From Nitrospiraceae bacterium (lineage in GTDB: Bacteria > Nitrospirota > Thermodesulfovibrionia > Thermodesulfovibrionales > UBA1546): DNA of 64,000 nt. The notes under the pieces were generated by a model. It made no database searches and was not told the origin of the DNA. It saw only the letters and a program-made list of their open reading frames with translations. Shown piece after piece: positions 16,450-25,873 of the stretch. The stretch covers positions 1-64,000 of the forward strand of contig JAJFTJ010000018.1 in NCBI GenBank assembly GCA_021373015.1. Reading direction: 5' to 3'. Both the position numbers and the translations under genes were made by a program. Each line of letters starts with the position of its first letter. Position 1 is the stretch's first letter.

Positions 16450-18837
16450 ATGGCAAACGTTGCAGAAAAAGAAGAAAAAAATAAAGAAATAGAAATTCCC
16501 GGCACATTACCGGTTCTCCCTGTAAGAGATATTGTTGTATTCCCTTACATGATACTCCCGCTGTTTGTCGGAAGAGACATGTCCATAAAGGCAATAGAAC
16601 ATGCATTAACCACAAACAAACTGATCATGCTGCTCGCACAGAAAGACCTTAATACAGAATCCCCTAAGCCGGAAGATCTTTATAAGGTTGGAACCGTAGG
16701 ACTTATTATGAGGATGCTGAAACTTCCAGATGGAAGGGTCAAGATACTCATACAGGGCATCTCAAAAGCAAAGGCCTCAAATTTTGTTCAGGAAGAACCA
16801 TTTTATACGGCTGATATCAAAAAGATAAACGAAACCAAGCCGCAGGAAATAACAATCGAGATTGAAGCAACAATGAGGACTGTCAAGGAACAGATTGACA
16901 AGACAGTATCTCTTGGAAAAAATGTACTTCCTGACATATTAATAGTTATCGAAAATCTTGATGATCCCGGGAAACTTGCTGACTTAATAGCATCGAATAT
17001 CGGATTGAAAACTGAACAGGCACAAGAAGTGCTCGAGATAATGGACACTGTCCAGCGTTTAAAGAAAGTAAGCGAGATATTAAATAGAGAGATCGAGCTT
17101 CTTACTGTACAGCAAAAGATACAGACAGAAGTCAGAGGCGAAATAGATAAAACGCAAAGAGAATACTTTTTAAGAGAACAGCTCAAGGCAATACAAAAAG
17201 AACTCGGAGACATTGACGAGCGCGGAGAAGAAGTTAGAGAGTTCAAGAAAAAAATTATCGCTGCCAAGATGCCGGAAAAAGTCCAGAAAGAGGCTGAAAA
17301 ACAACTTAAAAGACTCGAGAAGATGCACCCTGACAGCGCAGAAGCAGGAACTATAAGAACATATCTTGAATGGTTAGTTGAACTGCCATGGTCAAAATCA
17401 ACAAAGGACAATTTAGATATAAAAGCAGCAAAAAAGGTTCTTGATAAAGACCATTACGACCTCGAAAAAGTAAAAGAAAGAATTTTGGAATATTTGAGCG
17501 TTAGAAAACTCAGAAAAGAAAAAATGAAAGGCCCCATACTCTGCTTTATAGGCCCTCCAGGTGTTGGAAAGACATCATTGGGCAAATCAATAGCAAAATC
17601 TCTTGGCAGGGAATTTGTACGAATGTCATTGGGCGGAGTGAGAGATGAGGCTGAGATAAGAGGCCACAGACGCACATATGTCGGAGCATTGCCCGGCAGG
17701 ATTATTCAGGGAATAAAAAATGCAGGCACAAATAATCCCGTTATGATGCTTGACGAAATAGACAAGGTAGGAACTGATTTTAGGGGAGACCCGTCATCAG
17801 CACTCCTTGAAGTGCTTGACCCTGAGCAGAACAATACATTCATGGATCACTATTTAACAGTTCCATTCGACCTTTCAAAGGTAATGTTTATCACAACAGG
17901 GAATATAGTTGACACAATCCCCGGCCCATTAAGAGACAGGATGGAGATTATCTTCCTGTCCGGTTATACAGAAGAGGAAAAACTTGCTATTACAAAAACC
18001 TATCTTCTCTCAAAACAGCTTGAGGAGCACGGCATAACAGAGAAAATACTGAAGATAACCGACAGCGCCATACTTGCAGTAATATCCCAGTATACAAGGG
18101 AAGCAGGGGTAAGAAATCTTGAAAGAGAAATAGCGCATATTTGCAGAAAGGTTGCAAAAAAAATAGCAGAAAACAAGCAAAAACAATTCGTAATAACAGC
18201 CAAAAACATTAATCAATACCTTGGTGTGCAGAAATATCTGAGAGAAGAAGAGATGGAAAAAGACGAGATCGGCGTATCAACAGGACTTGCATGGACAGAA
18301 GCAGGCGGCGACATTATTTATATCGAGGCAACTACAATGAAAGGCAAAGGCAGCCTCACGCTAACAGGGCAGCTTGGTGATGTAATGAAGGAATCAGCGC
18401 AGGCAGCTCTAAGCTATGTAAGGTCCAAGGCGCGCTCGCTTGGTATAAATGATGAGACTTTTTCTAAAACTGATCTACATATCCATGTTCCTGCTGGAGC
18501 CATACCAAAAGACGGGCCGTCAGCAGGAATAACAATGGCAACCTCAATAGCATCTGCTCTGACCGGCAAGCCTGTAAGAAAAGATATTGCAATGACAGGC
18601 GAGGTAACGCTCAGGGGAAGAGTTCTCCCAATCGGCGGGCTTAAGGAAAAAGCGCTTGCAGCAAAAAGAATGGGAATAAAGACAATAATAATACCGAAGA
18701 GAAACAAAAAAGACCTTGAGGATATCCCTAAATATGTAAAAAAAGATGTCCAGTTCCTATTTGCTGATACAATGAACGATGTGCTGAAGCATGCGTTGAA
18801 AGGCGTTAAAAGGAGAAAAAACCAGCGCTCTCTGTAG
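16450..18837 (+). CDS. lon: ATP-dependent protease Lon
   Basis: The 795-residue protein has the N-terminal substrate-binding domain ([18 protein letters not shown]), a coiled-coil linker, Walker A GPPGVGKT at residues 368-375, Walker B MMLDEIDK, catalytic Ser691 in [11 protein letters not shown] and Lys732 in [12 protein letters not shown]. It degrades misfolded and regulatory proteins as a cytoplasmic hexamer. The length is usual. The last codons and the stop lie inside a terminator hairpin that ends exactly where thiL starts. GGAG precedes the ATG. Confidence 0.97.
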   Translation: MANVAEKEEKNKEIEIPGTLPVLPVRDIVVFPYMILPLFVGRDMSIKAIEHALTTNKLIMLLAQKDLNTESPKPEDLYKVGTVGLIMRMLKLPDGRVKILIQGISKAKASNFVQEEPFYTADIKKINETKPQEITIEIEATMRTVKEQIDKTVSLGKNVLPDILIVIENLDDPGKLADLIASNIGLKTEQAQEVLEIMDTVQRLKKVSEILNREIELLTVQQKIQTEVRGEIDKTQREYFLREQLKAIQKELGDIDERGEEVREFKKKIIAAKMPEKVQKEAEKQLKRLEKMHPDSAEAGTIRTYLEWLVELPWSKSTKDNLDIKAAKKVLDKDHYDLEKVKERILEYLSVRKLRKEKMKGPILCFIGPPGVGKTSLGKSIAKSLGREFVRMSLGGVRDEAEIRGHRRTYVGALPGRIIQGIKNAGTNNPVMMLDEIDKVGTDFRGDPSSALLEVLDPEQNNTFMDHYLTVPFDLSKVMFITTGNIVDTIPGPLRDRMEIIFLSGYTEEEKLAITKTYLLSKQLEEHGITEKILKITDSAILAVISQYTREAGVRNLEREIAHICRKVAKKIAENKQKQFVITAKNINQYLGVQKYLREEEMEKDEIGVSTGLAWTEAGGDIIYIEATTMKGKGSLTLTGQLGDVMKESAQAALSYVRSKARSLGINDETFSKTDLHIHVPAGAIPKDGPSAGITMATSIASALTGKPVRKDIAMTGEVTLRGRVLPIGGLKEKALAAKRMGIKTIIIPKRNKKDLEDIPKYVKKDVQFLFADTMNDVLKHALKGVKRRKNQRSL

Positions 18838-18850
18838 CGCTGGTTTTTTT
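18820..18850 (+). terminator. Intrinsic terminator overlapping the end of lon
   Basis: AACCAGCGCT (18820-18829) and AGCGCTGGTT (18836-18845) form a perfect 10-bp stem with a 6-base loop, followed by T-run to 18850. The lon stop codon is in the loop and the thiL ATG follows the last T directly. Confidence 0.85.
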
Positions 18851-19849
18851 ATGAAGATATCCCAAATTGGTGAACTTTCTCTTTTAGAAACAATACGTAA
18901 AAAATTCGGGAAACCTGCCAAAGGAGTTTCAACAGGCATTGGTGATGACTCCGCAGTAATAAAACCCGACAACAGGAATCTGCTGATTACAAGTGACATG
19001 ATGGTTGAGGGAATTCATTTTGACAGACGACTCATGACATCTTATCAGCTCGGATTCAAGCTTGTCTCGGTTAATGTCAGCGACATATTTGCAATGGCAG
19101 GAATACCGAAATATCTCATCCTCGATATTGCATTGGATAAAAGCACAGACAGATTGTTCTTTGACAGATTTTTTGACGGGATCAAGGCTGCAATCAAATT
19201 TTATGGGATAGCTCTTATTGGAGGAGATCTGTCATCTTCAAAAAAACATATTTCTATTGCAGCATCATTGATCGGATATGCAGATAATCCAGTGAAACGT
19301 TCTGGTGCAAGATTAGGCGATAGAATATATGTAACAGGCTGCCTAGGCGATTCAGCATGCGGTCTCGAAATACTAAAAAAAATAAAAAGATCAGTATTAA
19401 TAGAAAACAAAAAATCAAACATAAAAATCCCCGGCTTAAAAATAGAAACAGCAACCCTGATTCCGCTGCTTAAAAGGCATCTTATGCCCGAAGCAAGAGA
19501 TCCTGTCAAATTTTCTAAATATGCAACTTCGATGATCGACCTGAGCGATGGACTATTCATAGACCTGACAAGAATATGTAATGAAAGCAGTACAGGAGCC
19601 AGACTGTATCTGGACAAGATACCAATTTCGAACCAGGCAAAAAAAGCCGCTGCTTGTCTTAAACTAGATCCATTAAAACTTGCAGTATCAGGCGGTGAAG
19701 ACTATGAACTGCTTTTTACAGCGCCTGCTGATAAAAAAATAAATGCAATATATATTGGAGACATAACAAAAAAAAACAGAGTTATCATAGATTCAAAAGG
19801 CAGGGCAAAACCATTTCACGCACAAGGATACCAGCATTTTGGCATTTAG
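18851..19849 (+). CDS. thiL: Thiamine-monophosphate kinase
   Basis: The 332-residue protein carries the ThiL pattern: GIGDDSAV near residue 29, TSDMMVEGIHF, the metal-binding SDIFAMAG, ALIGGDLSSS, DLSDGL and AVSGGEDYELLF. It phosphorylates thiamine monophosphate to the diphosphate. The N-terminus (MKISQIGELSLLETI) matches the family start, so the ATG right after the lon terminator is genuine, though no ribosome-binding site can be seen outside the hairpin. It overlaps the DUF2062 gene by 11 bases. Confidence 0.93.
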   Translation: MKISQIGELSLLETIRKKFGKPAKGVSTGIGDDSAVIKPDNRNLLITSDMMVEGIHFDRRLMTSYQLGFKLVSVNVSDIFAMAGIPKYLILDIALDKSTDRLFFDRFFDGIKAAIKFYGIALIGGDLSSSKKHISIAASLIGYADNPVKRSGARLGDRIYVTGCLGDSACGLEILKKIKRSVLIENKKSNIKIPGLKIETATLIPLLKRHLMPEARDPVKFSKYATSMIDLSDGLFIDLTRICNESSTGARLYLDKIPISNQAKKAAACLKLDPLKLAVSGGEDYELLFTAPADKKINAIYIGDITKKNRVIIDSKGRAKPFHAQGYQHFGI

Positions 19850-20276
19850 AGAGAAATTATTAAATATCCTTACGATCAAGGATTCTCCTCGCAGACTGGC
19901 TATGGCATTTGCTGTTGGCGTTTTCCTAGGGATGTCACCCTTGCTTGGATTACACACTATACTGGGGCTGGCTTTTTCATGGCTGTTCAGATTCAACAAG
20001 GTTGTTACCATCACAGGGGTTTTTATTACAAATCCATGGACGATAATTCCTATCTATTCCCTTGGAACATGGATAGGAGCAAAATGTCTTGGCTTCAGTG
20101 AAATAATACCTGATATTGACTGGTCAAATATCTCACTTGCTCTTCTCATTAAAGATTTCAAGCCACTGCTTATGCCTTTCTTCTTAGGCAACTTCATTCT
20201 AGGTTTTGCATCAGCCATAATCAGTTATTTCATCATATATTTTGCAACAAAAAAAATGCGCGGCAATGTCAGATAA
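19839..20276 (+). CDS. DUF2062 membrane protein
   Basis: The 145-residue protein has the DUF2062 features: PRRLAMAFAVGVFLGMSPLLGLHT, FRFNKVVTITGVFITNPWT (described as basic-G-x-x-L-G-M-S-P and N-P-W-T blocks), and three membrane segments. Its biochemical role is not established; such proteins often occur next to envelope or housekeeping genes. It overlaps thiL by 11 bases and rimO by 11 bases, so all three are probably translated in series. Confidence 0.85.
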   Translation: MAFREKLLNILTIKDSPRRLAMAFAVGVFLGMSPLLGLHTILGLAFSWLFRFNKVVTITGVFITNPWTIIPIYSLGTWIGAKCLGFSEIIPDIDWSNISLALLIKDFKPLLMPFFLGNFILGFASAIISYFIIYFATKKMRGNVR

Positions 20277-21576
20277 AGTTTCGATAATAAGTCTTGGCTG
20301 TCCAAAGAATCTTACAGACTCTGACTGTCTTATCAAAAAACTTGTGAGCAGCGGATTTACATATGTTCCCACTCCGGATAAAGCAGATATCGTTCTGGTT
20401 AATACATGTGGATTTATCAATGATGCAAAGAAAGAATCAATTGACGAAATCATCAAAATGGGAGAGCTTAAAAAAAAATCATCAAAAAAACTTATTGTCT
20501 TTGGATGCCTTGCAAAACGATATAAAGACGAGCTGATAAAAACAATGCCTGAAGCTGATGCAATATTCGGCGTAGGCGAAGAAGACAAGATAATTGAATA
20601 TTGCAAAAAGATATCAAGCCCGACAAAAACCTGCAGTGTGAAAGATCAGAAGGCAACATATCTCATGAACGACTTTCCCTATGCGTATCTGAAGATATCC
20701 GAAGGATGCAGTAAAAAATGCACATACTGCATTATCCCGTCAATCAGAGGCAGTCACAGAAGTTTTTCTCCTGATATGATTCTTAAAAATGCAGAATTGC
20801 TTATTAGAGGAGGCAAAAAAGAACTCATACTGGTTGCACAGGATACTGCATGTTACAAAAACAACATAGGATATGACCTGGCTGCCTTGTTAGAGGATAT
20901 ATGCTCGATTAACGGGGACTTCTGGGTTAGAGTGCTTTACCTGTATCCTGAATCTATCAACGATAAACTGCTCAGTGTAATCGCTGACCAAGACAAGATA
21001 TGCAAATATCTCGACATACCTTTTCAGCACTCAGAAAACAGGATACTGAAACTAATGGGACGCAAAGGCACAAAAAAAAATTATCTTGATCTCATCAAAT
21101 CCATAAGAAAAGATATTCCCGATGTTGTATTAAGAACATCAATGATCGTCGGATTTCCTTCTGAAACAAAAGAAGAATTTAATTCACTGATTGATTTTAT
21201 TGAAGAAACACAAATCGAAAAACTCGGCGCTTTTAAATATTCTAAAGAAGAAGGGACTCCTGCATACAGATTAAAAGGGCATATCAAAGAAGAGATAAAA
21301 AACAAACGGCTCGAAACTCTCCTGAGACATCAAGCAGATATATCACTTGCAAAAAACCAGATTCTTCTTGACAGAAGATTCAGAGCGCTGATAGATGAAA
21401 TTTACGACAGAACTTTGATCGCGAGACTTTATTCTCATGCACCTGAAATAGATGGAGTAATTGTTATTGACAAAGATACGAATACCCTTGAATCTAATAA
21501 GACAATGCCCGGACAGTTTGTAGATGTTAAGATAACGGAAGCCTTTGAATATGATTTAAAAGGAGCGCTCTTATAA
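20266..21576 (+). CDS. rimO: Ribosomal protein uS12 methylthiotransferase
   Basis: About 436 residues from the ATG at 20266 (MSDKVSIISLGCPKN). The N-terminal domain has three Cys for the auxiliary cluster (SLGCPKN, VNTCGFI, FGCLAKR). The radical SAM motif is CSKKCTYC within SEGCSKKCTYCIIPSIRG, and a TRAM domain forms the C-terminus. RimO adds methylthio to an Asp of uS12. Its 3' end contains AAAGGAG, which serves the next gene. The ATG at 20266 fits the family start better than the frame opening at 20242. Confidence 0.93.
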   Translation: MSDKVSIISLGCPKNLTDSDCLIKKLVSSGFTYVPTPDKADIVLVNTCGFINDAKKESIDEIIKMGELKKKSSKKLIVFGCLAKRYKDELIKTMPEADAIFGVGEEDKIIEYCKKISSPTKTCSVKDQKATYLMNDFPYAYLKISEGCSKKCTYCIIPSIRGSHRSFSPDMILKNAELLIRGGKKELILVAQDTACYKNNIGYDLAALLEDICSINGDFWVRVLYLYPESINDKLLSVIADQDKICKYLDIPFQHSENRILKLMGRKGTKKNYLDLIKSIRKDIPDVVLRTSMIVGFPSETKEEFNSLIDFIEETQIEKLGAFKYSKEEGTPAYRLKGHIKEEIKNKRLETLLRHQADISLAKNQILLDRRFRALIDEIYDRTLIARLYSHAPEIDGVIVIDKDTNTLESNKTMPGQFVDVKITEAFEYDLKGALL

Positions 21577-22406
21577 AAAAACTTCCTTATCTCCACATAC
21601 TTCTGTTCATAATCACTTTTCTGTCCACTCTATTGGTCGGAGCTCTGCAGATACAGAAGGCTGAAGATATAATACGAGAGCCTTTAAAAATCTTAAATGG
21701 TCTTCCGTTCTCTCTGTCCCTGATGTTTATTTTGCTCTGCCACGAACTCTCACACTATATTGCTTCAAAAAAACATAATGTAAAAGCTACCCTGCCCTAT
21801 TTTATCCCAGCCCCTACGCTTATCGGCACAATGGGCGCATTCATAAAAATCCAATCACCAATAACAACAAGGCAGGCTCTGATAGATATAGGTTCTTCGG
21901 GTCCTATCGCAGGATTCATCGTCTCTCTTGCTGCAGTAATTATCGGTCTTCAAATGTCCGAAATAAAACCAATTATCGATCATGGAGAAGGACTGATACT
22001 TGGGGACTCACTGCTCTTCACCTTTCTTTCAAAGCTCATACTAGGCAGCCTTTCTGATTCGCAAGACATATTCCTGCATCCAGTTGCATTTGCAGGCTGG
22101 ATCGGATTTTTTGTAACAGCCCTGAATCTTATTCCTGTCGGACAGCTTGACGGGGGACATATTGCATTTGGAATACTGGGCGAAAAACACTTTACAATAT
22201 CTAGAATCTTAATCCTCATTCTTATTATTTTTGGTGTATTCTTCTGGCAGGGATGGCTTATATGGGGAATTCTTCTTATTATCCTGGGGCTGGAACATCC
22301 TCCAGTGCTTTTATGGGAAAATTCTCTGGACAAGAAAAGACGTATTCTCGGCTGGATTTCTATAATAATATTCATCATTACTTTCACTCCTGTCCCATTT
22401 AGATGA
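21573..22406 (+). CDS. Site-2 protease family (M50) membrane metallopeptidase, apparent ATA start
   Basis: Zinc motif HELSH (57-61) and the second motif LDGGH (Asp193) mark an intramembrane M50 peptidase with several membrane segments. Family members begin with a hydrophobic helix ahead of the zinc site. Here that helix (LPYLHILLFIITFLS) is encoded upstream of the first standard start codon, a TTG at 21633. The only plausible start for it is ATA at 21573: AAAGGAG lies seven bases before, and ATAA overlaps the rimO stop exactly as ATGA overlaps usually do. Either AUA is used or an ATG was miscalled. Without it the protein would lose its first helix. Confidence 0.75.
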   Translation: MKKLPYLHILLFIITFLSTLLVGALQIQKAEDIIREPLKILNGLPFSLSLMFILLCHELSHYIASKKHNVKATLPYFIPAPTLIGTMGAFIKIQSPITTRQALIDIGSSGPIAGFIVSLAAVIIGLQMSEIKPIIDHGEGLILGDSLLFTFLSKLILGSLSDSQDIFLHPVAFAGWIGFFVTALNLIPVGQLDGGHIAFGILGEKHFTISRILILILIIFGVFFWQGWLIWGILLIILGLEHPPVLLWENSLDKKRRILGWISIIIFIITFTPVPFR

Positions 22407-22517
22407 CTGGAAAATTGTAGTCCTTGATTTTTGTCATAGGTTGAATTATAGTAGCTGGAGAAATCGTTTCCCCATCGCAATCAAGAAATTGAAGTTCATA
22501 AAAAAGGAGATCTGCAG

Positions 22518-22967
22518 ATGAAAGTTATTCTTAAAGAAAATGTTAAAAATCTGGGCAAAATGGGCGATATAGTCAATGTCAAAGACGGTTATGCCAAAAA
22601 TTACCTTCTTCCCCAGAAGCTTGCTGTTGAGGCAATTACATCAAATGTAAAGTCTATTGAACACCAAAAAAAAGTTATAGAGGAAAAATCGAAAAAGGAA
22701 AAATCCGAGGCAGAAAAATTTGCTGCTAAGATATCTGCGCTCAACATATCAATAAAAGCAAAGGCTGGCGAAGAGGACAAACTGTTCGGCTCGATCACAC
22801 CAATGGATATTGCCGCTGAACTTAAAAATCAGGGGATCATTATAGATAAGAAGAAGATATCTCTTGAAGAACCAATTAAAAGGCTCGGTACATACACTGT
22901 TAATATTAAAATCCATTCAGAAGTAAATGCTCAACTGAATATTTCAGTAATACCTATGGGCAATTAA
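22518..22967 (+). CDS. rplI: 50S ribosomal protein bL9
   Basis: The 149-residue protein starts MKVILKENVKNLGKMGDIVN and continues VKDGYAKNYLLPQKLA, the classic bL9 N-terminal domain, followed by a long Lys/Glu helix and a C-terminal domain. It binds 23S rRNA near the L1 stalk. AAAAAGGAG precedes the ATG. Followed by dnaB with a six-base gap, a common bacterial order (rplI-dnaB). Confidence 0.97.
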   Translation: MKVILKENVKNLGKMGDIVNVKDGYAKNYLLPQKLAVEAITSNVKSIEHQKKVIEEKSKKEKSEAEKFAAKISALNISIKAKAGEEDKLFGSITPMDIAAELKNQGIIIDKKKISLEEPIKRLGTYTVNIKIHSEVNAQLNISVIPMGN

Positions 22968-22973
22968 CAGGAA

Positions 22974-24344
22974 ATGAGAAACACAGAAGCGTCATTAGAC
23001 AAGGTTCCGCCGCAGAATATCGATGCAGAGCAGTCTGTTCTGGGCGCAATAATGGTCGAGAACGATTCCCTTTCAAAGGCAATCGAGATAATAACGCGTG
23101 AAGATTTTTACAAGGACAGCCACAAAAAGATCTTCGATGCGATGATCCAACTCTACGAAAAAAGCGAGCCAATTGACATAATAACAGTAACTGATGAACT
23201 GAGGAAAAGAAATGATATTGATTTTGTCGGCGGAGAAGCATATCTCTCAATGCTTGCAAGCCAGGTGCCTACAGCTGCAAATATAAAATACCACGCAAAG
23301 ATAATACATGAAAAATCACTTTTGAGAGCGCTTATTAAATCAGCATCAGAAATTGCAGGAAAGGTATATGAAAGCAATTTTGATGCCGACGAACTTGTTG
23401 ACCAGGCGGAAAGAATAATCTTCAACATATCAGACAAGCGCATCAAGGCGTCCTTTTCGAGCCTTAAAAGTCTGCTTAAAGGAAGTTTCGAGACAATCGA
23501 AAACCTCTACGATAAAAAATCCGCAATAACAGGAGTTGCGTCAGGATTTAAAGACCTTGATGAACTTACATCCGGATTCCAGAGGGGGGACCTGATCATA
23601 GTCGGCGGAAGACCCTCTATGGGGAAAACAGCGTTCAGTCTTGATATAGCAAGACATGTGGGCGTTGAACTTAAAGATCATGTTGCAGTATTCAGCCTTG
23701 AGATGTCCAAGGAACAGCTTGCAATGAGAATGTTGTGTTCAGAAGCCATGGTTGACTCTAATAGGGTGAGAAAAGGATTCATAAAAAAAGATGAGTGGAG
23801 CCAGCTGACAAATGCTGCAGGCAAACTTTCCGAAGCTCCCATATTCATAGATGATTCATCTAACATAAACGTTCTCGAGATGAGGGCAAAGGCACGGCGT
23901 CTGAAGATGGAATATAAAGCGCTTAGTCTTATAGTAGTTGACTATCTGCAGTTAATGAGAGGAACAGGCTGGTCCGAGAGGAGCAGAGAGCAGGAGATAT
24001 CAGAGATATCACGCTCTTTAAAAGCCCTTGCAAAAGAACTTGATGTGCCTGTAATAGCTTTAAGCCAGCTCAACCGCGGAGTTGAGCAGAGACAGATAAA
24101 AAAACCGAATCTGTCGGATTTAAGAGAATCAGGCGCAATTGAACAGGATGCTGATGTAATAATCTTTCTTTACAGGGATGAATTCTACAACAAAGAAACA
24201 ATGGATAAGGGCAAAGCAGAAATCATAGTAGCAAAACAGAGAAATGGACCGACAGACACAATAAACCTCACATTCTTTCCGCATTTTACAAGATTCACGG
24301 ATTATACTGACAGGCCGTATCTGGATACAGAAGAATCATTTTAG
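22974..24344 (+). CDS. dnaB: Replicative DNA helicase
   Basis: The 456-residue protein has the N-terminal domain opening VPPQNIDAEQSVLGAIM and a RecA-like C-terminal domain with Walker A GGRPSMGKTAF, Walker B LIVVDYLQLM and the DLRESGAIEQDAD block. It unwinds DNA ahead of the replication fork as a hexamer and loads DnaG primase. Normal length, no intein. Two bases separate it from the MEMO-family gene. Confidence 0.97.
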   Translation: MRNTEASLDKVPPQNIDAEQSVLGAIMVENDSLSKAIEIITREDFYKDSHKKIFDAMIQLYEKSEPIDIITVTDELRKRNDIDFVGGEAYLSMLASQVPTAANIKYHAKIIHEKSLLRALIKSASEIAGKVYESNFDADELVDQAERIIFNISDKRIKASFSSLKSLLKGSFETIENLYDKKSAITGVASGFKDLDELTSGFQRGDLIIVGGRPSMGKTAFSLDIARHVGVELKDHVAVFSLEMSKEQLAMRMLCSEAMVDSNRVRKGFIKKDEWSQLTNAAGKLSEAPIFIDDSSNINVLEMRAKARRLKMEYKALSLIVVDYLQLMRGTGWSERSREQEISEISRSLKALAKELDVPVIALSQLNRGVEQRQIKKPNLSDLRESGAIEQDADVIIFLYRDEFYNKETMDKGKAEIIVAKQRNGPTDTINLTFFPHFTRFTDYTDRPYLDTEESF

Positions 24345-24346
24345 AT

Positions 24347-25150
24347 ATGAGACGAACCCCGGCAGTAGCAGGACAGTTTTATCAAGGCACAGCATCAAAC
24401 CTGAGCCAGCAGGTAAGCCGGTATATTGATGAAAATGCGGTTAAAGAAGATGCTCTTGGTATTCTTTCTCCTCATGCAGGACTGATATATTCCGGCTCTG
24501 TTGCAGGCGAGGTATTTTCTTCAATAAAATTCCCCGATACATTCATACTTCTTGGGCCTAACCACACAGGTCTTGGCGCTAAGACTGCTATGATGCCGTC
24601 AGGAGAATGGGAGATCCCAACCGGAGTTCTCCAGATTGATGAAAAACTCTCCAATAAAATACTGCGCCATCTTCCTGAAATTGCATCCGACTCTCAGGCG
24701 CATACATTTGAACACTCGCTTGAAGTGCAGCTGCCTTTTATTGTCCATTTTAAAAAAGATGTTAAGATAGTCCCGATTGCGATAATGTCGGCATCTGTAA
24801 ATGAATGCCGCGTACTTGGAGAAGGGATCGCAAAGGCAATCAAAGAAATAAACTATCCTGTAATTATCCTAGCGAGTTCAGACATGAGCCACTATGTGTC
24901 AGAGGAAACTGCCAGGCAGAAGGATAAGAAGGCGCTGGACATGATAAAGACAATTAATCCTGAAGGGTTGTATGAGACAGTTATAAAAGAAAAAATTACA
25001 ATGTGCGGTTATCTGCCTGCAGCTATAATGCTATTTGCAGCAAAAGCTCTGGGAGCAAGAGAAGGGAAACTCATTAAATACTCCACATCCGGCGAGGTCA
25101 GCGGAGACTATGATCAGGTTGTGGGATATGCAGGAATGATTGTAAAATAA
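24347..25150 (+). CDS. AmmeMemoRadiSam system protein B (MEMO1 family)
   Basis: The 267-residue protein opens RRTPAVAGQFYQG and contains SPHAGLIYSGSVAG, HTFEHSLEVQLPFI and ASSDMSHYV, the metal-site blocks of the MEMO/AmmB family. The family is related to extradiol dioxygenases, and in prokaryotes it is often encoded with an AMMECR1 domain and a radical SAM enzyme; those partners are not adjacent here. Exact function is unknown. Co-directional with dnaB at a two-base gap. Confidence 0.9.
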   Translation: MRRTPAVAGQFYQGTASNLSQQVSRYIDENAVKEDALGILSPHAGLIYSGSVAGEVFSSIKFPDTFILLGPNHTGLGAKTAMMPSGEWEIPTGVLQIDEKLSNKILRHLPEIASDSQAHTFEHSLEVQLPFIVHFKKDVKIVPIAIMSASVNECRVLGEGIAKAIKEINYPVIILASSDMSHYVSEETARQKDKKALDMIKTINPEGLYETVIKEKITMCGYLPAAIMLFAAKALGAREGKLIKYSTSGEVSGDYDQVVGYAGMIVK

Positions 25151-25155
25151 AACAC

Positions 25156-25794
25156 ATGGACGATAAACGGCAATATATACCGGGTTATGCACAGAGAAAA
25201 GAAGAACAGTTTGAGTCTGCAAACAAACTCTTCATCGGCACAATAATCTTCAATCTGGCAAGAGGACTTCTATCCCTCTCATTCGGATTCATCACAAGTT
25301 CTTTAACTCTCATAGGGTTCGGTGTCGAAGCATTCATCGAGATGATATACAGCGCTGTAATCTGGAATATGGTTCAGAGGTCGACTGACAGCTATATCGA
25401 ACCTTTAGATTCTGAGAAGCAGGCTCTCAAAACAGCAGGCGTTATTTATTATATAATCGCAGTTGTTCTTGCGATAATAGGCATCGTAAATATTTTCCGT
25501 GGACATATTGTTGATAAAAGCCTCGGCGGAATAGGAATAGCAGTTTTCTCAGCATTATTAATATATGTACTATCAGACGGCAAGATCAAGATTGCAAAAA
25601 AATTAAATTCCGCTTTTATATTCGACGATGCAGAATTCATGAATATCACGATGTATCTAGCAGGAATTTTGTTTATATCAAGCCTCTGCCATCTTCTGAC
25701 AGGAATAAATATTTTTGATTCAGTCGGAACTATCCTTATCGGTTTTGTCATTTTCATAAAAGGGAAAAATATCTTTAAAACATTCAAGATTTAG
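25156..25794 (+). CDS. Cation diffusion facilitator-like membrane protein
   Basis: The 212-residue protein has about six membrane segments after a cytoplasmic N-terminus (about 25 residues). SSLTLIGFGVEAFIEMIYSAVIW resembles TM2 of CDF transporters (pattern S-L-x-L-I-x-x-G-x-x-x-x-x-E), and NIFDSVGTILIGF resembles TM5 with its Asp. The usual His of the TM2 and TM5 metal sites are replaced, and no cytoplasmic C-terminal domain is present, so metal transport is doubtful. Five bases after the MEMO-family gene. Confidence 0.65.
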   Translation: MDDKRQYIPGYAQRKEEQFESANKLFIGTIIFNLARGLLSLSFGFITSSLTLIGFGVEAFIEMIYSAVIWNMVQRSTDSYIEPLDSEKQALKTAGVIYYIIAVVLAIIGIVNIFRGHIVDKSLGGIGIAVFSALLIYVLSDGKIKIAKKLNSAFIFDDAEFMNITMYLAGILFISSLCHLLTGINIFDSVGTILIGFVIFIKGKNIFKTFKI

Positions 25795-25873
25795 AACAGG
25801 CACCTCTTTCTTAAAACACAAGCATTAAAATCTTCATTCCCTAATCCGTAAATTTTTTGATAATATATGTGCC

